Shown here piece by piece: positions 6,899-14,702 of a DNA stretch of 14,702 nucleotides. Both the position numbers and the translations under genes were made by a program. Under the pieces are notes generated by a model. The model was given only the letters and a program-made list of their open reading frames with translations, made no database searches and had not been told where the DNA came from. Position 1 is the stretch's first letter, and every line of letters begins with the position of its first letter. The stretch comes from Candidatus Merdenecus merdavium (GTDB taxonomy: Bacteria > Bacillota > Clostridia > Lachnospirales > Lachnospiraceae), in contig DVLR01000393.1 of assembly GCA_018715425.1 (NCBI GenBank), positions 1-14,702 of the forward strand. The letters are read 5' to 3'.

Positions 6899-7010
6899 AA
6901 TTAAGAAATCTCATATTTATTTCCAATCGAATCACTGTCAGGCATTGAATTTTCAAGGTGCATAACTAAAATCTATGCAAGAGGTTTGGGTAAATGAAAT
7001 ATGGAAAGTT
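6807..7010. other. Gap between the dehydratase operon terminator and the degenerate region
   Basis: Apart from the start of the AgrD-like frame, no gene is supported. Short minus-strand frames, such as one from an ATG near 6960 (MHLENSMPDSDSIGNKYEIS, then stop), look faintly coding but have no ribosome site. No convincing promoter was found. Confidence 0.3.
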
Positions 7011-7058
7011 CAAAAAAGGCTGTGCATCGCTTAATTCAAGCTCGTGCAACAGCCTCTT
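7011..7058 (-). terminator. Intrinsic terminator of the rhamnoside operon
   Basis: About 17 bases after the dehydratase stop codon, the minus strand forms a long hairpin: GAGGCTGT(T)GCA pairs with TGCACAGCCT, with a single bulged T and a further inner GCTT/AAGC pairing. It is followed by a run of six T. It closes the five-gene sugar operon. The A-rich stretch on the other side (AAAAGAGG) is short, so it works mainly in the minus direction. Confidence 0.9.
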
Positions 7059-7075
7059 TTATAAAATAATATTTT

Positions 7076-8791
7076 CTACTCTATGTATCCACCTTTCATC
7101 GGAGAAGCAGCCTGTTCTGTATATAACTTTAGAACACCCCTTGAAAATTTGTTTTTTCTTGGCTTCCACCTCTTCTTCCGTTCTGCTAAAACAGCTAACA
7201 CTTCCTCTTGTGTTTTTTGTATACCATGAATTCCTATAAGATCCAATCGTCGCTTACTCATACTAAGCTCAATCAAATCCCCTTCTTCTACCAAGGCAAT
7301 GGGGCCACCTTGGGCTGCTTCTGGTGAAATATGTCCAATAGCTGGTCCTTTAGATGCTCCTGAAAATCTTCCATCCGTCAACAAAGCAATGGTTCTGCCT
7401 AATTCTTTGTCTGATGCAATTGCCTCAGTAGTATAAAACATCTCTGGCATACCACTTCCCTTGGGACCTTCATAGCGGATAATGACTGCATCTCCTGGTT
7501 TTACATCATGGTTCAACACTGCCTGAATCGCTTCCTCCTCGCAATCAAAAGGTCTTGCTCGTAATACCACCTCAAACATTTCCTTTGGTACTACTGTATG
7601 TTTCACAACCGCTCCCTCTGGAGCCAAGTTTCCTCTCAAGATTGCTATGCTTCCATTGGTTCCAAAGGGATTATCAAAGGGACGAATCACATCTTCCCGT
7701 TTAAGATTCCATTTATCTAAATATGTCTGACATTTTTTATAAAATCCAGTTGCTTTTAAATCATCCAGATTTTCTCCCAATGTCTTCCCTGTCACTGTCA
7801 TAACATCTAAATGCAGCATCTCCTTTATTTCTTCCATAATGGCAGGAACTCCGCCAGCATAATAAAAGAATTCAGCTGGCCACTCTCCTGCTGGCCTTAT
7901 ATTTAATAAGTAATGAGCACTCCTATGTAGCTGGTCAAAAGTATCTCCATCAATCTCTATGTCAAATTCCCTAGCAATGGCTGGTATATGAAGTAATGAA
8001 TTTGTTGATCCAGAAATAGCAGCATGAACCATAATCGCATTTTCAAAAGATTTTAATGTTACTATTTTATCTGGAGTTAGATTTTGTTTTGCTAACCAAA
8101 CTGCCTGTCTCCCTGCCTCTTTCGCTTTTTCCTTTAAATCCTGGCTTGTGGCTGGCATAACGGCACTTCCTGGTATCATTAACCCTAATGCTTCAGCCAT
8201 GATCTGCATAGTTGAAGCCGTTCCCATAAAGGAACAAGAACCGCAGGTAGGACAAGCATTGTGCTTATAGAAGTCCAGTTCTTCCTTAGAGATTTCACCT
8301 CGTTCATACATTGCGCTATACATCCCAATCTGCTCTAAGGTTAATAAATCTGGCCCTGCCTCCATTACACCCCCTGCTACAACAATGGAAGGAATATTAA
8401 TTCGTCCAATGGCCATTAAATGAGCTGGCATACTTTTGTCGCAGCTAGCAACAAATACACCTGCATCAAATGGTGTGGCATTGGCATGAATTTCGATCAT
8501 GTTAGCCATGATATCACGAGAAGGTAGAGAATAGTTAATACCATCATGCCCCTGGGCTTCTCCATCGCAAATATCGGTGCAAAAATATCTAGCACCATGG
8601 CCACCAGCCCCTCCTATTTCTTTTTTTATCAATTCTACAAGCTCCAATAAATGTACACTTCCTGGATGGCTGTCACCAAAAGAACTCTCTATGATGATCT
8701 GCGGTTTTGATAGATCGTCCACCGTCCATCCTGCTCCCAATCGTAATGGATCCAATTCAGGTGCAATTTTTCTTAGCTCTTGACTCCTCAT
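7076..8791 (-). CDS. IlvD/Edd-family dehydratase, YjhG/YagF-like sugar-acid dehydratase
   Basis: The 571-residue cytoplasmic Fe-S enzyme belongs to the family that removes water from 2,3-dihydroxy acids to give 2-oxo acids. Family landmarks are SCDKSMPAHLMA (C117, D118, K119), the C-x2-C-x2-C cluster NACPTCGSCSFMGTASTM (C180, C183, C186), MVHAAISGSTNSLLHIPAI, AGGVPAIMEE, MTVTGKTLGEN and LTDGRFSGAS. Several features resemble E. coli YjhG (xylonate dehydratase) more than biosynthetic IlvD: GAGW near residue 19, D-I-C75-D-G-x-x-Q-G, and no Cys in the usual P-C position (P43-G44 here). It is shorter than YjhG (about 655). Context in a rhamnosidase operon suggests a sugar acid such as an aldonate as substrate rather than the branched-chain amino-acid intermediate; this is inference. 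The ATG at 8791 has AAGGAGGG at 8 bases. It is the last gene before the terminator. Confidence 0.85.
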   Translation of the reverse strand: MRSQELRKIAPELDPLRLGAGWTVDDLSKPQIIIESSFGDSHPGSVHLLELVELIKKEIGGAGGHGARYFCTDICDGEAQGHDGINYSLPSRDIMANMIEIHANATPFDAGVFVASCDKSMPAHLMAIGRINIPSIVVAGGVMEAGPDLLTLEQIGMYSAMYERGEISKEELDFYKHNACPTCGSCSFMGTASTMQIMAEALGLMIPGSAVMPATSQDLKEKAKEAGRQAVWLAKQNLTPDKIVTLKSFENAIMVHAAISGSTNSLLHIPAIAREFDIEIDGDTFDQLHRSAHYLLNIRPAGEWPAEFFYYAGGVPAIMEEIKEMLHLDVMTVTGKTLGENLDDLKATGFYKKCQTYLDKWNLKREDVIRPFDNPFGTNGSIAILRGNLAPEGAVVKHTVVPKEMFEVVLRARPFDCEEEAIQAVLNHDVKPGDAVIIRYEGPKGSGMPEMFYTTEAIASDKELGRTIALLTDGRFSGASKGPAIGHISPEAAQGGPIALVEEGDLIELSMSKRRLDLIGIHGIQKTQEEVLAVLAERKKRWKPRKNKFSRGVLKLYTEQAASPMKGGYIE

Positions 8792-8877
8792 CTATGATAC
8801 CCTCCTTCTACATGGTAAACCCTTTCACGAACTCTACGTAAGCGATACATCAGACTTATAAATGCCTGTTTCTACTG

Positions 8878-11475
8878 CTACGTAAGATTTACACAATATT
8901 CATAAATACCTGATCCTACTTTATAAATAGATCCATCTTCCAGATAAATCGTCGCCTTTGTATTTGCAGGTATTTCTATATAATATCTTACCACTCCCCC
9001 CTTTCGTTTCCAAGCACTTTTAATTTCTCCCCGAACGGAATCATAGGCACAGGAAACTTCCGAAAGGCGTTCATCACTTTGAGGGCGAATCACAATATGG
9101 GAAAAACCTGGTGCATCTTCCTGTACATCAATTCCAGCCATACATCGATACAGCCATTCTCCAATAGAGCCATATGCATAGTGATTAAACGAATTCATAT
9201 TATCACTCCAAAATGTTCCATCTGGCTTCTGACCATCCCAATGCTCCCATATGGTGGTAGCCCCTTTGGTCACCTGATACAACCAAGATGGGAAGTCCTG
9301 CTGTAGCAATAAAGTATAAGCAATATCGTTATATCCATACTTCGTCAATACATGACATAAATAAGGGGTTCCCACAAAACCAGTGGTTAAATGATCATTA
9401 TGTTCATGAATCAAAGAAATCAGTTTTTTAATGGCATGTTTCTCCTCTTCACCATTTAACAATCCAAAATAGAGTGGAACCAGTTGAGCCGTTTGAGTTT
9501 CTATTTGAATCCTATTATTTTCTAGATATGTTTCTTTAAATCTCTCCTTGATCTTTTCATAGAGTGTGGTATAAAAATGATAGTCCGCATCTTCACCCAA
9601 CACTTTTGAGCATTTACTAAGGATTTCTACTGAATATGCATAATAAGCCGTAGCAATAAATGTCTCATCGGTAGCACCACGATAACTTCCCTCTTCGCTA
9701 TCTAGTGCTAGCCAGTCTCCTAGCTGTGGTCCCCAATCCCACAGATAGGGATCCCCACTACCATGGTGTGCCCCATGATAAATATAGTCGATATATTTCT
9801 TCATACTATCATACGTATTCTCAAGAATACGAACATCGCCATATTGCTGATATAAGGTCCATGGACAAACAGTAATGGCATCGCCCCATGCCGCCGATGT
9901 ATGGTTCCATCCAATCTTTGCTTCTGTCAAAAACCCCCAGTCTTTCGGCAGTACATTAGGAACCACAAATGGAATCGCTCCATTATCATATTGATCCGCC
10001 TTTACATCTTCCAACCACTTTGTAAAAAATGCATCTCCCCCAAAGTTATAACATGCCGTTCTGCAAAAAATCTGTGCATCCCCAGTCCAACCCATTCGTT
10101 CATCACGTTGTGGACAGTCAGTAGGAACATCTAAAAAGTTGCCCTTTTGTCCCCAAACCAGATTATGCTGCAGCTGGTTTACTAGTTCATTAGAACTAGT
10201 AAAGTGGATTGTTTGCTTCATAGCTGTGTGCAATACAATTCCCTCGAAACAATCTAAGGTTACTTCTACAGGGAACTTTAATATTTTTATATATCGAAAT
10301 CCATGGAAAGTAAAATGCGGCTCTAAGACCTGTTCTCCATCTCGAAGAATATAGGTGGCCTCCTGCTTAGCTAAGCGCAGGTTCCCACTATAGAAATTTC
10401 CATCCTTATCTAAAACCTCTCCATGCTTTAGGCTAACCACATCCCCTTCCTTTCCCTTTACTTTTACTCGAACCCAACCTGTCATATTCTGGCCCATATC
10501 AATAATAGTATCACCATTAGGAGTCTGAATCACTTCTTTTGGTTTGATATAGTCCATCCGCTTTGTTCCTTCATTTATCATTGCTACCATTTTGGTCTTT
10601 GGATTTGCAAGGGTATCCACCCTCTGCCACTTAGAATCATCATATCCACAGCAATTCCAATTTTCCTCTTCTTTTGTCAAGTCATAAAGCTCTCCATTAT
10701 ATATCGATGAGGATATTACTCCACTATCTGCTGTTTTCCATGTAGAATCTGTGGTAATGATCCTCTTTTCATCCCCACTTTCAAGAATTAAAATAGCAGC
10801 AAAACCACTGTCTTCCCCATAGAAGTGTGACACATGATCAAAGGATATATCCCCTCTATACCAACCATCTCCGATCCTTACTCCCATCACATTTTCGCCT
10901 TGTTTTAATTGCTCCGTGATATCATATGCTAAGTACTGCTGATGATGTTGGTAGTTCGTCCAGCCAGGTGCAAATAAATACTCATCTCTAGTTACACCAT
11001 TGATGGATATTTCATATAGTCCTAATGCACTCATAAACAGTCTTGCCCTTTCATAAGGCTTTTCAATGGTGAAACTCTTACGAAAATAAGGACAAATCCC
11101 TAAATCCTCCTGAGTCTTCTTCCCGATCCAAATTCCCTTCCAAATATCCTGATTCCACAATCCCGTTTCAAAATATGCCGTTTCTTTCGACTCTAGGATT
11201 CTTCCATCTGATAGTTTCGATGTTACACGCCAACAATAAGCCTTATTTTCCTCCAATGGTTTCCCCTGATATTCAATATGTAATGTCTTATTATTTGCCT
11301 CAGATGCCTGCCATACCATCTGTCCACTTCGTTTCTCCCATATAGTCAACTCCCATTCCTTTTGGGTAATATCCTTTCCCTCGGCCTGAATCTTCCAGCT
11401 AAACCTGGGATGTTTTACATCTAATACCATAGGGTTCTTCTTATATTCACACTGTAAATCATACAATCTATCCAT
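8878..11475 (-). CDS. GH78 alpha-L-rhamnosidase
   Basis: The 865-residue protein has the full bacterial alpha-L-rhamnosidase layout: an N-terminal beta domain (about 1-105), the rhamnosidase N domain (about 130-310), a concanavalin-like domain (about 315-420), the six-hairpin catalytic barrel (about 425-770) and a C-terminal beta domain to 850. The catalytic signature DCPQRDERMGWTGD contains the expected general acid E459 and D466, and TIWEHWDG supplies the expected general base E744. No signal peptide is present, so it acts in the cytoplasm on imported short rhamnosides, releasing L-rhamnose by inverting hydrolysis. The ATG at 11475, with GGAGAGGAG upstream, follows the second permease gene by 28 bases; the dehydratase gene follows after 86 bases. 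The gene is full length with no visible damage. The aglycone or linkage specificity cannot be read from sequence. Confidence 0.95.
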   Translation of the reverse strand: MDRLYDLQCEYKKNPMVLDVKHPRFSWKIQAEGKDITQKEWELTIWEKRSGQMVWQASEANNKTLHIEYQGKPLEENKAYCWRVTSKLSDGRILESKETAYFETGLWNQDIWKGIWIGKKTQEDLGICPYFRKSFTIEKPYERARLFMSALGLYEISINGVTRDEYLFAPGWTNYQHHQQYLAYDITEQLKQGENVMGVRIGDGWYRGDISFDHVSHFYGEDSGFAAILILESGDEKRIITTDSTWKTADSGVISSSIYNGELYDLTKEEENWNCCGYDDSKWQRVDTLANPKTKMVAMINEGTKRMDYIKPKEVIQTPNGDTIIDMGQNMTGWVRVKVKGKEGDVVSLKHGEVLDKDGNFYSGNLRLAKQEATYILRDGEQVLEPHFTFHGFRYIKILKFPVEVTLDCFEGIVLHTAMKQTIHFTSSNELVNQLQHNLVWGQKGNFLDVPTDCPQRDERMGWTGDAQIFCRTACYNFGGDAFFTKWLEDVKADQYDNGAIPFVVPNVLPKDWGFLTEAKIGWNHTSAAWGDAITVCPWTLYQQYGDVRILENTYDSMKKYIDYIYHGAHHGSGDPYLWDWGPQLGDWLALDSEEGSYRGATDETFIATAYYAYSVEILSKCSKVLGEDADYHFYTTLYEKIKERFKETYLENNRIQIETQTAQLVPLYFGLLNGEEEKHAIKKLISLIHEHNDHLTTGFVGTPYLCHVLTKYGYNDIAYTLLLQQDFPSWLYQVTKGATTIWEHWDGQKPDGTFWSDNMNSFNHYAYGSIGEWLYRCMAGIDVQEDAPGFSHIVIRPQSDERLSEVSCAYDSVRGEIKSAWKRKGGVVRYYIEIPANTKATIYLEDGSIYKVGSGIYEYCVNLT

Positions 11476-11503
11476 AACGATTCTTCTCCTCTCCTGAATA
11501 CAC

Positions 11504-12337
11504 TTAACCTTTCACAGCCCCTGCTGCCACACCATTCACGAATTGTTTCTGAAAAATACCAAATAAAATAATAAGAGGCAATGCACAGAGGATACATGCT
11601 GCGAATAAAACGGTCCACTGCGCTGGATTTTCTTTATCTCCTAAAAATTGCAACAAGGCTACCGGCAAGGAATATTGCTTTGTCTTGCTTACGAACACCA
11701 TGGGGAAGAAGTAGTCATTCCATATCCAAATACCTTGTGTAATAATGACAGATACGGTAGCCGGCTTTAATAATGGGAAAACAATATTGAAAAAACGCTT
11801 ACATAAATTAGCTCCATCAATATACGCTGCTTCCTCTACTTCTACAGGAACACCTTTTAAGAATCCTGTATACAGAAATGTAGTAAACGGAAGGCTACAA
11901 GTAATAAACATCAGCATTGGTGTGAATCTTGTATTAGGAATATTTAATGTACTGATCATTTGTGTAACTGGAATGATCGTCATCTGTGCTGGTATTACCA
12001 AACCTGCAATAAAAAAATAGTAAAGAAAGCGACTGAGCTTTGATTTTATTCGACTTATTGGATATGCTGCTGCAGAACCAATGATCACAATGATGATCAA
12101 TGATCCTCCCGTTGTCATAACACTGTTTAGAAAGGCTTGCCAAAAATTCATTCTTTGAAAAGCTACTTGATAGCTTTCAAGGCTAAACTGTGTGAATAAG
12201 TTTAAGAAATTTTGGTTATTCCCCACATGACGTAAGGAACCAGATAAGACAATAATAAGTGGTGCTAACACTACGATACAATAAATAATAAGGATTAGAT
12301 GGATCAATAAATTCTGTATGGATACATTTCTTTTCAT
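11504..12337 (-). CDS. Carbohydrate ABC transporter permease, CUT1 MalG/LacG type
   Basis: The 277-residue membrane protein has six predicted helices. The EAA loop, through which permeases contact the ATPase, is present as EEAAYIDGANLCKRFFNIVF (168-187) followed by PLLKP. The C-terminus (FQKQFVNGVAAGAVKG) is the standard ending of MalG-like subunits. It forms the inner-membrane channel with the permease encoded just before it; the stop and start share one base (TAATG), and GGGAGG precedes the ATG. The operon carries no ATPase, and CUT1 systems of Firmicutes usually borrow a shared MsmX/MsmK-type ATPase encoded elsewhere. The cargo is likely a rhamnose-containing oligosaccharide or glycoside, judged from the rhamnosidase gene that follows 28 bases later. 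Confidence 0.93.
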   Translation of the reverse strand: MKRNVSIQNLLIHLILIIYCIVVLAPLIIVLSGSLRHVGNNQNFLNLFTQFSLESYQVAFQRMNFWQAFLNSVMTTGGSLIIIVIIGSAAAYPISRIKSKLSRFLYYFFIAGLVIPAQMTIIPVTQMISTLNIPNTRFTPMLMFITCSLPFTTFLYTGFLKGVPVEVEEAAYIDGANLCKRFFNIVFPLLKPATVSVIITQGIWIWNDYFFPMVFVSKTKQYSLPVALLQFLGDKENPAQWTVLFAACILCALPLIILFGIFQKQFVNGVAAGAVKG

Positions 12338-13236
12338 TATAGTTCTACCTCCCTCTTATTCATAAAAATTAACATCCCAATGGTAATGGTGATGATCAGT
12401 ACAAATGCAATCATAGATAAAGCCGCTGATTTACCCATCATCTGTTCATTAAACGCAAGCTTATAGATTGCGAACATCAACGTATTCGTAGATTTACCTG
12501 GACCTCCATTGGTCATAATAAATGCATAATCGTAAGCCTTTAATCCATTGATCACGCTAAGAACAACATTGATGGTAATGGTAGCCGAGATCAGAGGTAA
12601 CTTCACATGTCGAATCATCTGCCATCCCGTACAACCATCAATCTGAGAAGCCTCAAGTAAACTGGTATCAATGGTTTGAAGTCCAGCCAAATAAATAATC
12701 ATGGTAGTACCAACCTGTTTCCAAATATCAACTGCAATAATGGCGTATAAAGCAGTATTAAAATTAGCTAGGATATTAAATTTGTCGCCATCCAATCCAA
12801 TACTATTCATAATACTGGCAATCATCCCATCACCTGGCATGTATACATAAGTCCAGATAAACCCAATCACAATGGCACTAAACAATGTTGGTAAATATAC
12901 TCCCGTTCTATAAATCCCCTTCCCTTTAATCTTGGAGTTTAACAATAAAGCCAATACTAGTGCCAGCACATTGCTGCCAACCACCATAACGATTGTATAA
13001 ATTAAAGTATTGGGCAGAACCGATTGTAACGTTCCATCTTTTAACAATGCCATATAATTCTTTAATCCAATAAAATCATAATTTTGATTTACTCCATTAA
13101 AATTTGTAAAGCTATATCTAAGTAATTGAAAAACTGGAAAAATCCAAAAAATAGTGTACATAATTACAGCTGGCGTAGAAAACCAGAACATTTTCTTAGG
13201 CATAGTCAATGATTTTGTTTGGTTCTTTTTCTTCAT
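12337..13236 (-). CDS. Carbohydrate ABC transporter permease, CUT1 MalF/UgpA type
   Basis: The 299-residue membrane protein has six predicted helices and a basic cytoplasmic N-terminus. Typical CUT1 landmarks are the first-helix segment PAVIMYTIFWIFPVFQLLRYSF, the EAA loop LLEASQIDGCTGWQMIRHV (193-211) followed by KLPL, and the late motif TNGGPGKSTNTL (242-253). It pairs with the MalG-type permease encoded immediately after it. The start at 13236 is supported by AGGAAGGAG at good spacing. A hairpin with a T run separates it from the binding-protein gene, which fits the usual need for far more binding protein than permease. Confidence 0.93.
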   Translation of the reverse strand: MKKKNQTKSLTMPKKMFWFSTPAVIMYTIFWIFPVFQLLRYSFTNFNGVNQNYDFIGLKNYMALLKDGTLQSVLPNTLIYTIVMVVGSNVLALVLALLLNSKIKGKGIYRTGVYLPTLFSAIVIGFIWTYVYMPGDGMIASIMNSIGLDGDKFNILANFNTALYAIIAVDIWKQVGTTMIIYLAGLQTIDTSLLEASQIDGCTGWQMIRHVKLPLISATITINVVLSVINGLKAYDYAFIMTNGGPGKSTNTLMFAIYKLAFNEQMMGKSAALSMIAFVLIITITIGMLIFMNKREVEL

Positions 13237-13262
13237 TCCAATAGCTCCTTCCTATTCTTTGC

Positions 13263-13302
13263 AAAAAAAAGGCAGCCTGTCACGAAAAGGCGGCCCTTTT
13301 TT
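13263..13302 (-). terminator. Partial terminator / attenuator between binding-protein and permease genes
   Basis: On the minus strand GGCCGCCT pairs with AGGCTGCC, with one mismatch, around a loop of about 9 bases, followed directly by eight T. It lies 18 bases after the binding-protein stop and 27 bases before the permease start. There is no clear new promoter between, so it most likely acts as a partial terminator or 3' stabilising hairpin within the operon. Confidence 0.75.
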
Positions 13303-13319
13303 CTCATTATAATCTGATA

Positions 13320-14636
13320 TTACTGGTTTAATAATTCCTCAAGTTTATTCTGCATTCCACTTGTAATATCTGGTATGGTTGTTCCTGCTCCTCCGATCAA
13401 TTCACCAAACAGAGTTTCCATCTCTGTCTCTGTACCAGCTGGCCACGCTTGATTACACCAGTAGAAAGAATTTCCTTCATTATATAGTTTCATGAAATCG
13501 GCATACATTGGATCAACCTCTGCTCCTTCATTGGTAGAAATAAACCTACCATTAGATTCATAAGCTTTATAAAGATCTGATTCTCCATCAAACCATAGTT
13601 CAATGATCTCTTTACAAATATCTGTATTCTTTGATCCTGAATAAATAGCAGGTCCTCCTCCTGGTGCACCAGCAGTATATAGTTGTTTACCTTCATCGTT
13701 ACCTGGTAATGGGAAATAACCCCTTTCAAAGCTGGTTGCACCCTCTGCCTCTACCGCTTTTCGGTTAAATGTTCCATCAAAAATCATAGCTGCTTCCCCA
13801 TCAATAAACTTCTGTTGGGCTTGGGATACACCAAGACCAAGAGAGCCACTTTGCACGTAGCCTTTTTCATACAATTCATAGTAACGCTCTAATACTAAAT
13901 CCCAAGTTCCCTCATCTGTGAATTTTTTTGTTCCATCTCGCAAGCCTTCATCAAACTCTGGATCTTCTGGATAAACTAAATTAGCTGCTAACTGATACAA
14001 GCCAAACTGCATGACATACATATCCTTATCCCCCATGACAATGGGCTGAATACCAGCATTCTTAAGGGTCTCACAAGCTTCCAAAAACTCCTGCCAATTA
14101 GTAGGTACCGATATGTTGTTTTCTTCAAATACATCTTTATTATAGTAGGTTCCAAGATAAGTAACTCCTCCTGGTATACCGTATATTTTCCCTTCATAGC
14201 GGAAAGACTCTACACCGCTTCCCACATTTTCTACTGCATTCAAGTCAGATATATCCTCTAAATATCCAGCCTCCGCTAAGGTAAAAGTAGCATTGACACC
14301 TGCATAACGTGGTTGTACCAAAAACATATCTGGTGCCTCCCCTGTGGCAAGTTTTGTTTTCAATGCAGTGTAATACTGATCATCTGGCAACTTCGTTACT
14401 TCGAGATTTACATTGGGATACTTTTCCTTAACTAATCTTGGTAGCGTTTCTGATTCAAAATCTTCGCCTTCCGCAGCCTTTACCCCTGAACACATATAAG
14501 TAATTGTAATTTCATCACCGTTTTCTGCCGTCTTTTCTTCTCCTGAAGCTGGTTCTTTTTCACTTGTACAACCTGTAAGCAAACTAAATGCCATGGCTGT
14601 AACTAATAGAATACTTAACACTTTTCTTCTTTTCAT
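13320..14636 (-). CDS. Sugar ABC transporter substrate-binding lipoprotein (CUT1, SBP family 1)
   Basis: The 438-residue precursor has a lipoprotein signal peptide: basic MKRRK, a hydrophobic core, then the lipobox LLTGC with lipidated C23, followed by an acidic linker. The mature part has the SBP family 1 pattern: ITYMCSG near the start, LATGEAPDMFLVQP near residue 115, YGIPGGVTYLGTYYNKDVF, and the FIDGEAAMIFDG segment near 290. It is anchored to the outer face of the membrane and delivers sugar to the two permeases. The ATG at 14636 has GGGAGG upstream and a TATGAT -10 about 45 bases before it. It is the first gene of the operon and is probably the most highly expressed, given the hairpin after it. 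The substrate is inferred to be a rhamnoside or rhamno-oligosaccharide. Confidence 0.93.
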   Translation of the reverse strand: MKRRKVLSILLVTAMAFSLLTGCTSEKEPASGEEKTAENGDEITITYMCSGVKAAEGEDFESETLPRLVKEKYPNVNLEVTKLPDDQYYTALKTKLATGEAPDMFLVQPRYAGVNATFTLAEAGYLEDISDLNAVENVGSGVESFRYEGKIYGIPGGVTYLGTYYNKDVFEENNISVPTNWQEFLEACETLKNAGIQPIVMGDKDMYVMQFGLYQLAANLVYPEDPEFDEGLRDGTKKFTDEGTWDLVLERYYELYEKGYVQSGSLGLGVSQAQQKFIDGEAAMIFDGTFNRKAVEAEGATSFERGYFPLPGNDEGKQLYTAGAPGGGPAIYSGSKNTDICKEIIELWFDGESDLYKAYESNGRFISTNEGAEVDPMYADFMKLYNEGNSFYWCNQAWPAGTETEMETLFGELIGGAGTTIPDITSGMQNKLEELLNQ

Positions 14637-14680
14637 GATTTCGTTTCCTCCCTTATCCTTCTCTTTTATATGTTTATTTT

Positions 14681-14686
14681 ATCATA
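14681..14686 (-). promoter_or_regulatory. Candidate -10 element of the sugar operon promoter
   Basis: TATGAT on the minus strand matches the -10 consensus in five of six bases and lies 44 bases before the start codon. The matching -35 would fall at or beyond the right edge of the window, so the promoter and any regulator site upstream cannot be judged. Confidence 0.4.
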
Positions 14687-14702
14687 GACATGGTATACTT
14701 TT

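Noticed and set aside
6994..7239. Plus-strand open frame of 81 codons across the terminator and the dehydratase 3' end
   Set aside because: It lies antisense to the dehydratase gene and runs through the intrinsic terminator; it is a shadow frame.
11421..11618. Minus-strand 65-codon frame across the permease/rhamnosidase junction
   Set aside because: It overlaps two well-supported genes in another frame.
14635..14650. Catabolite-response (cre)-like sequence overlapping the binding-protein ribosome site and start
   Set aside because: It fits the cre core but misses two conserved bases in the left half and overlaps the Shine-Dalgarno region, so chance is likely.

Overview
All convincing genes in this window lie on the minus strand, so transcription runs from high to low coordinates. 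The DNA is AT-rich, with strong GGAGG-type ribosome sites and sigma-A-like promoters. The gene repertoire points to a low-GC Firmicute of class Clostridia, probably a Lachnospiraceae-like gut or plant-fibre organism: a CUT1 sugar transporter without its own ATPase, a GH78 rhamnosidase, a GHKL/LytTR two-component pair and a BcrA/LanF-type ABC exporter. The taxonomic placement is inference from gene content, not from a marker gene.

Region 1 (about 14700 to 7011) is one sugar operon. It encodes a lipoprotein sugar-binding protein, two CUT1 permeases, a large cytoplasmic GH78 alpha-L-rhamnosidase and an IlvD/Edd-family dehydratase resembling the YjhG/YagF sugar-acid group, and ends at a clear intrinsic terminator. 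A second hairpin with a T run sits between the binding-protein and permease genes and probably lowers expression of everything after it. The likely job is import of a rhamnose-containing oligosaccharide or glycoside, release of L-rhamnose in the cytoplasm, and possibly dehydration of a derived sugar acid.

Region 2 (about 6900 to 6290) has no intact conventional gene. It holds a small Cys-rich frame with an AgrD-like YQPRLPENLK motif, an unrecognised frame interrupted by one in-frame stop, a further 54-codon frame and several inverted repeats. It looks like the decayed signal end of a peptide quorum-sensing or bacteriocin locus.

Region 3 (about 6290 to 407) is a peptide-sensing and self-protection module. 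A good promoter drives a LytTR response regulator and an AgrC-like GHKL histidine kinase whose genes overlap by 4 bases. A roughly 365-base gap carries a second promoter with a possible activator site. Next come an ABC ATPase with a LanF-type E-loop, two ABC-2 permeases with overlapping genes, and a CPBP membrane protease. This layout matches regulated lantibiotic or bacteriocin immunity systems, but no bacteriocin precursor or modification gene is visible.

Region 4 (1 to 406) contains the start of an Xre-type helix-turn-helix regulator cut by the window edge, its promoter, and a non-coding stretch with inverted repeats.
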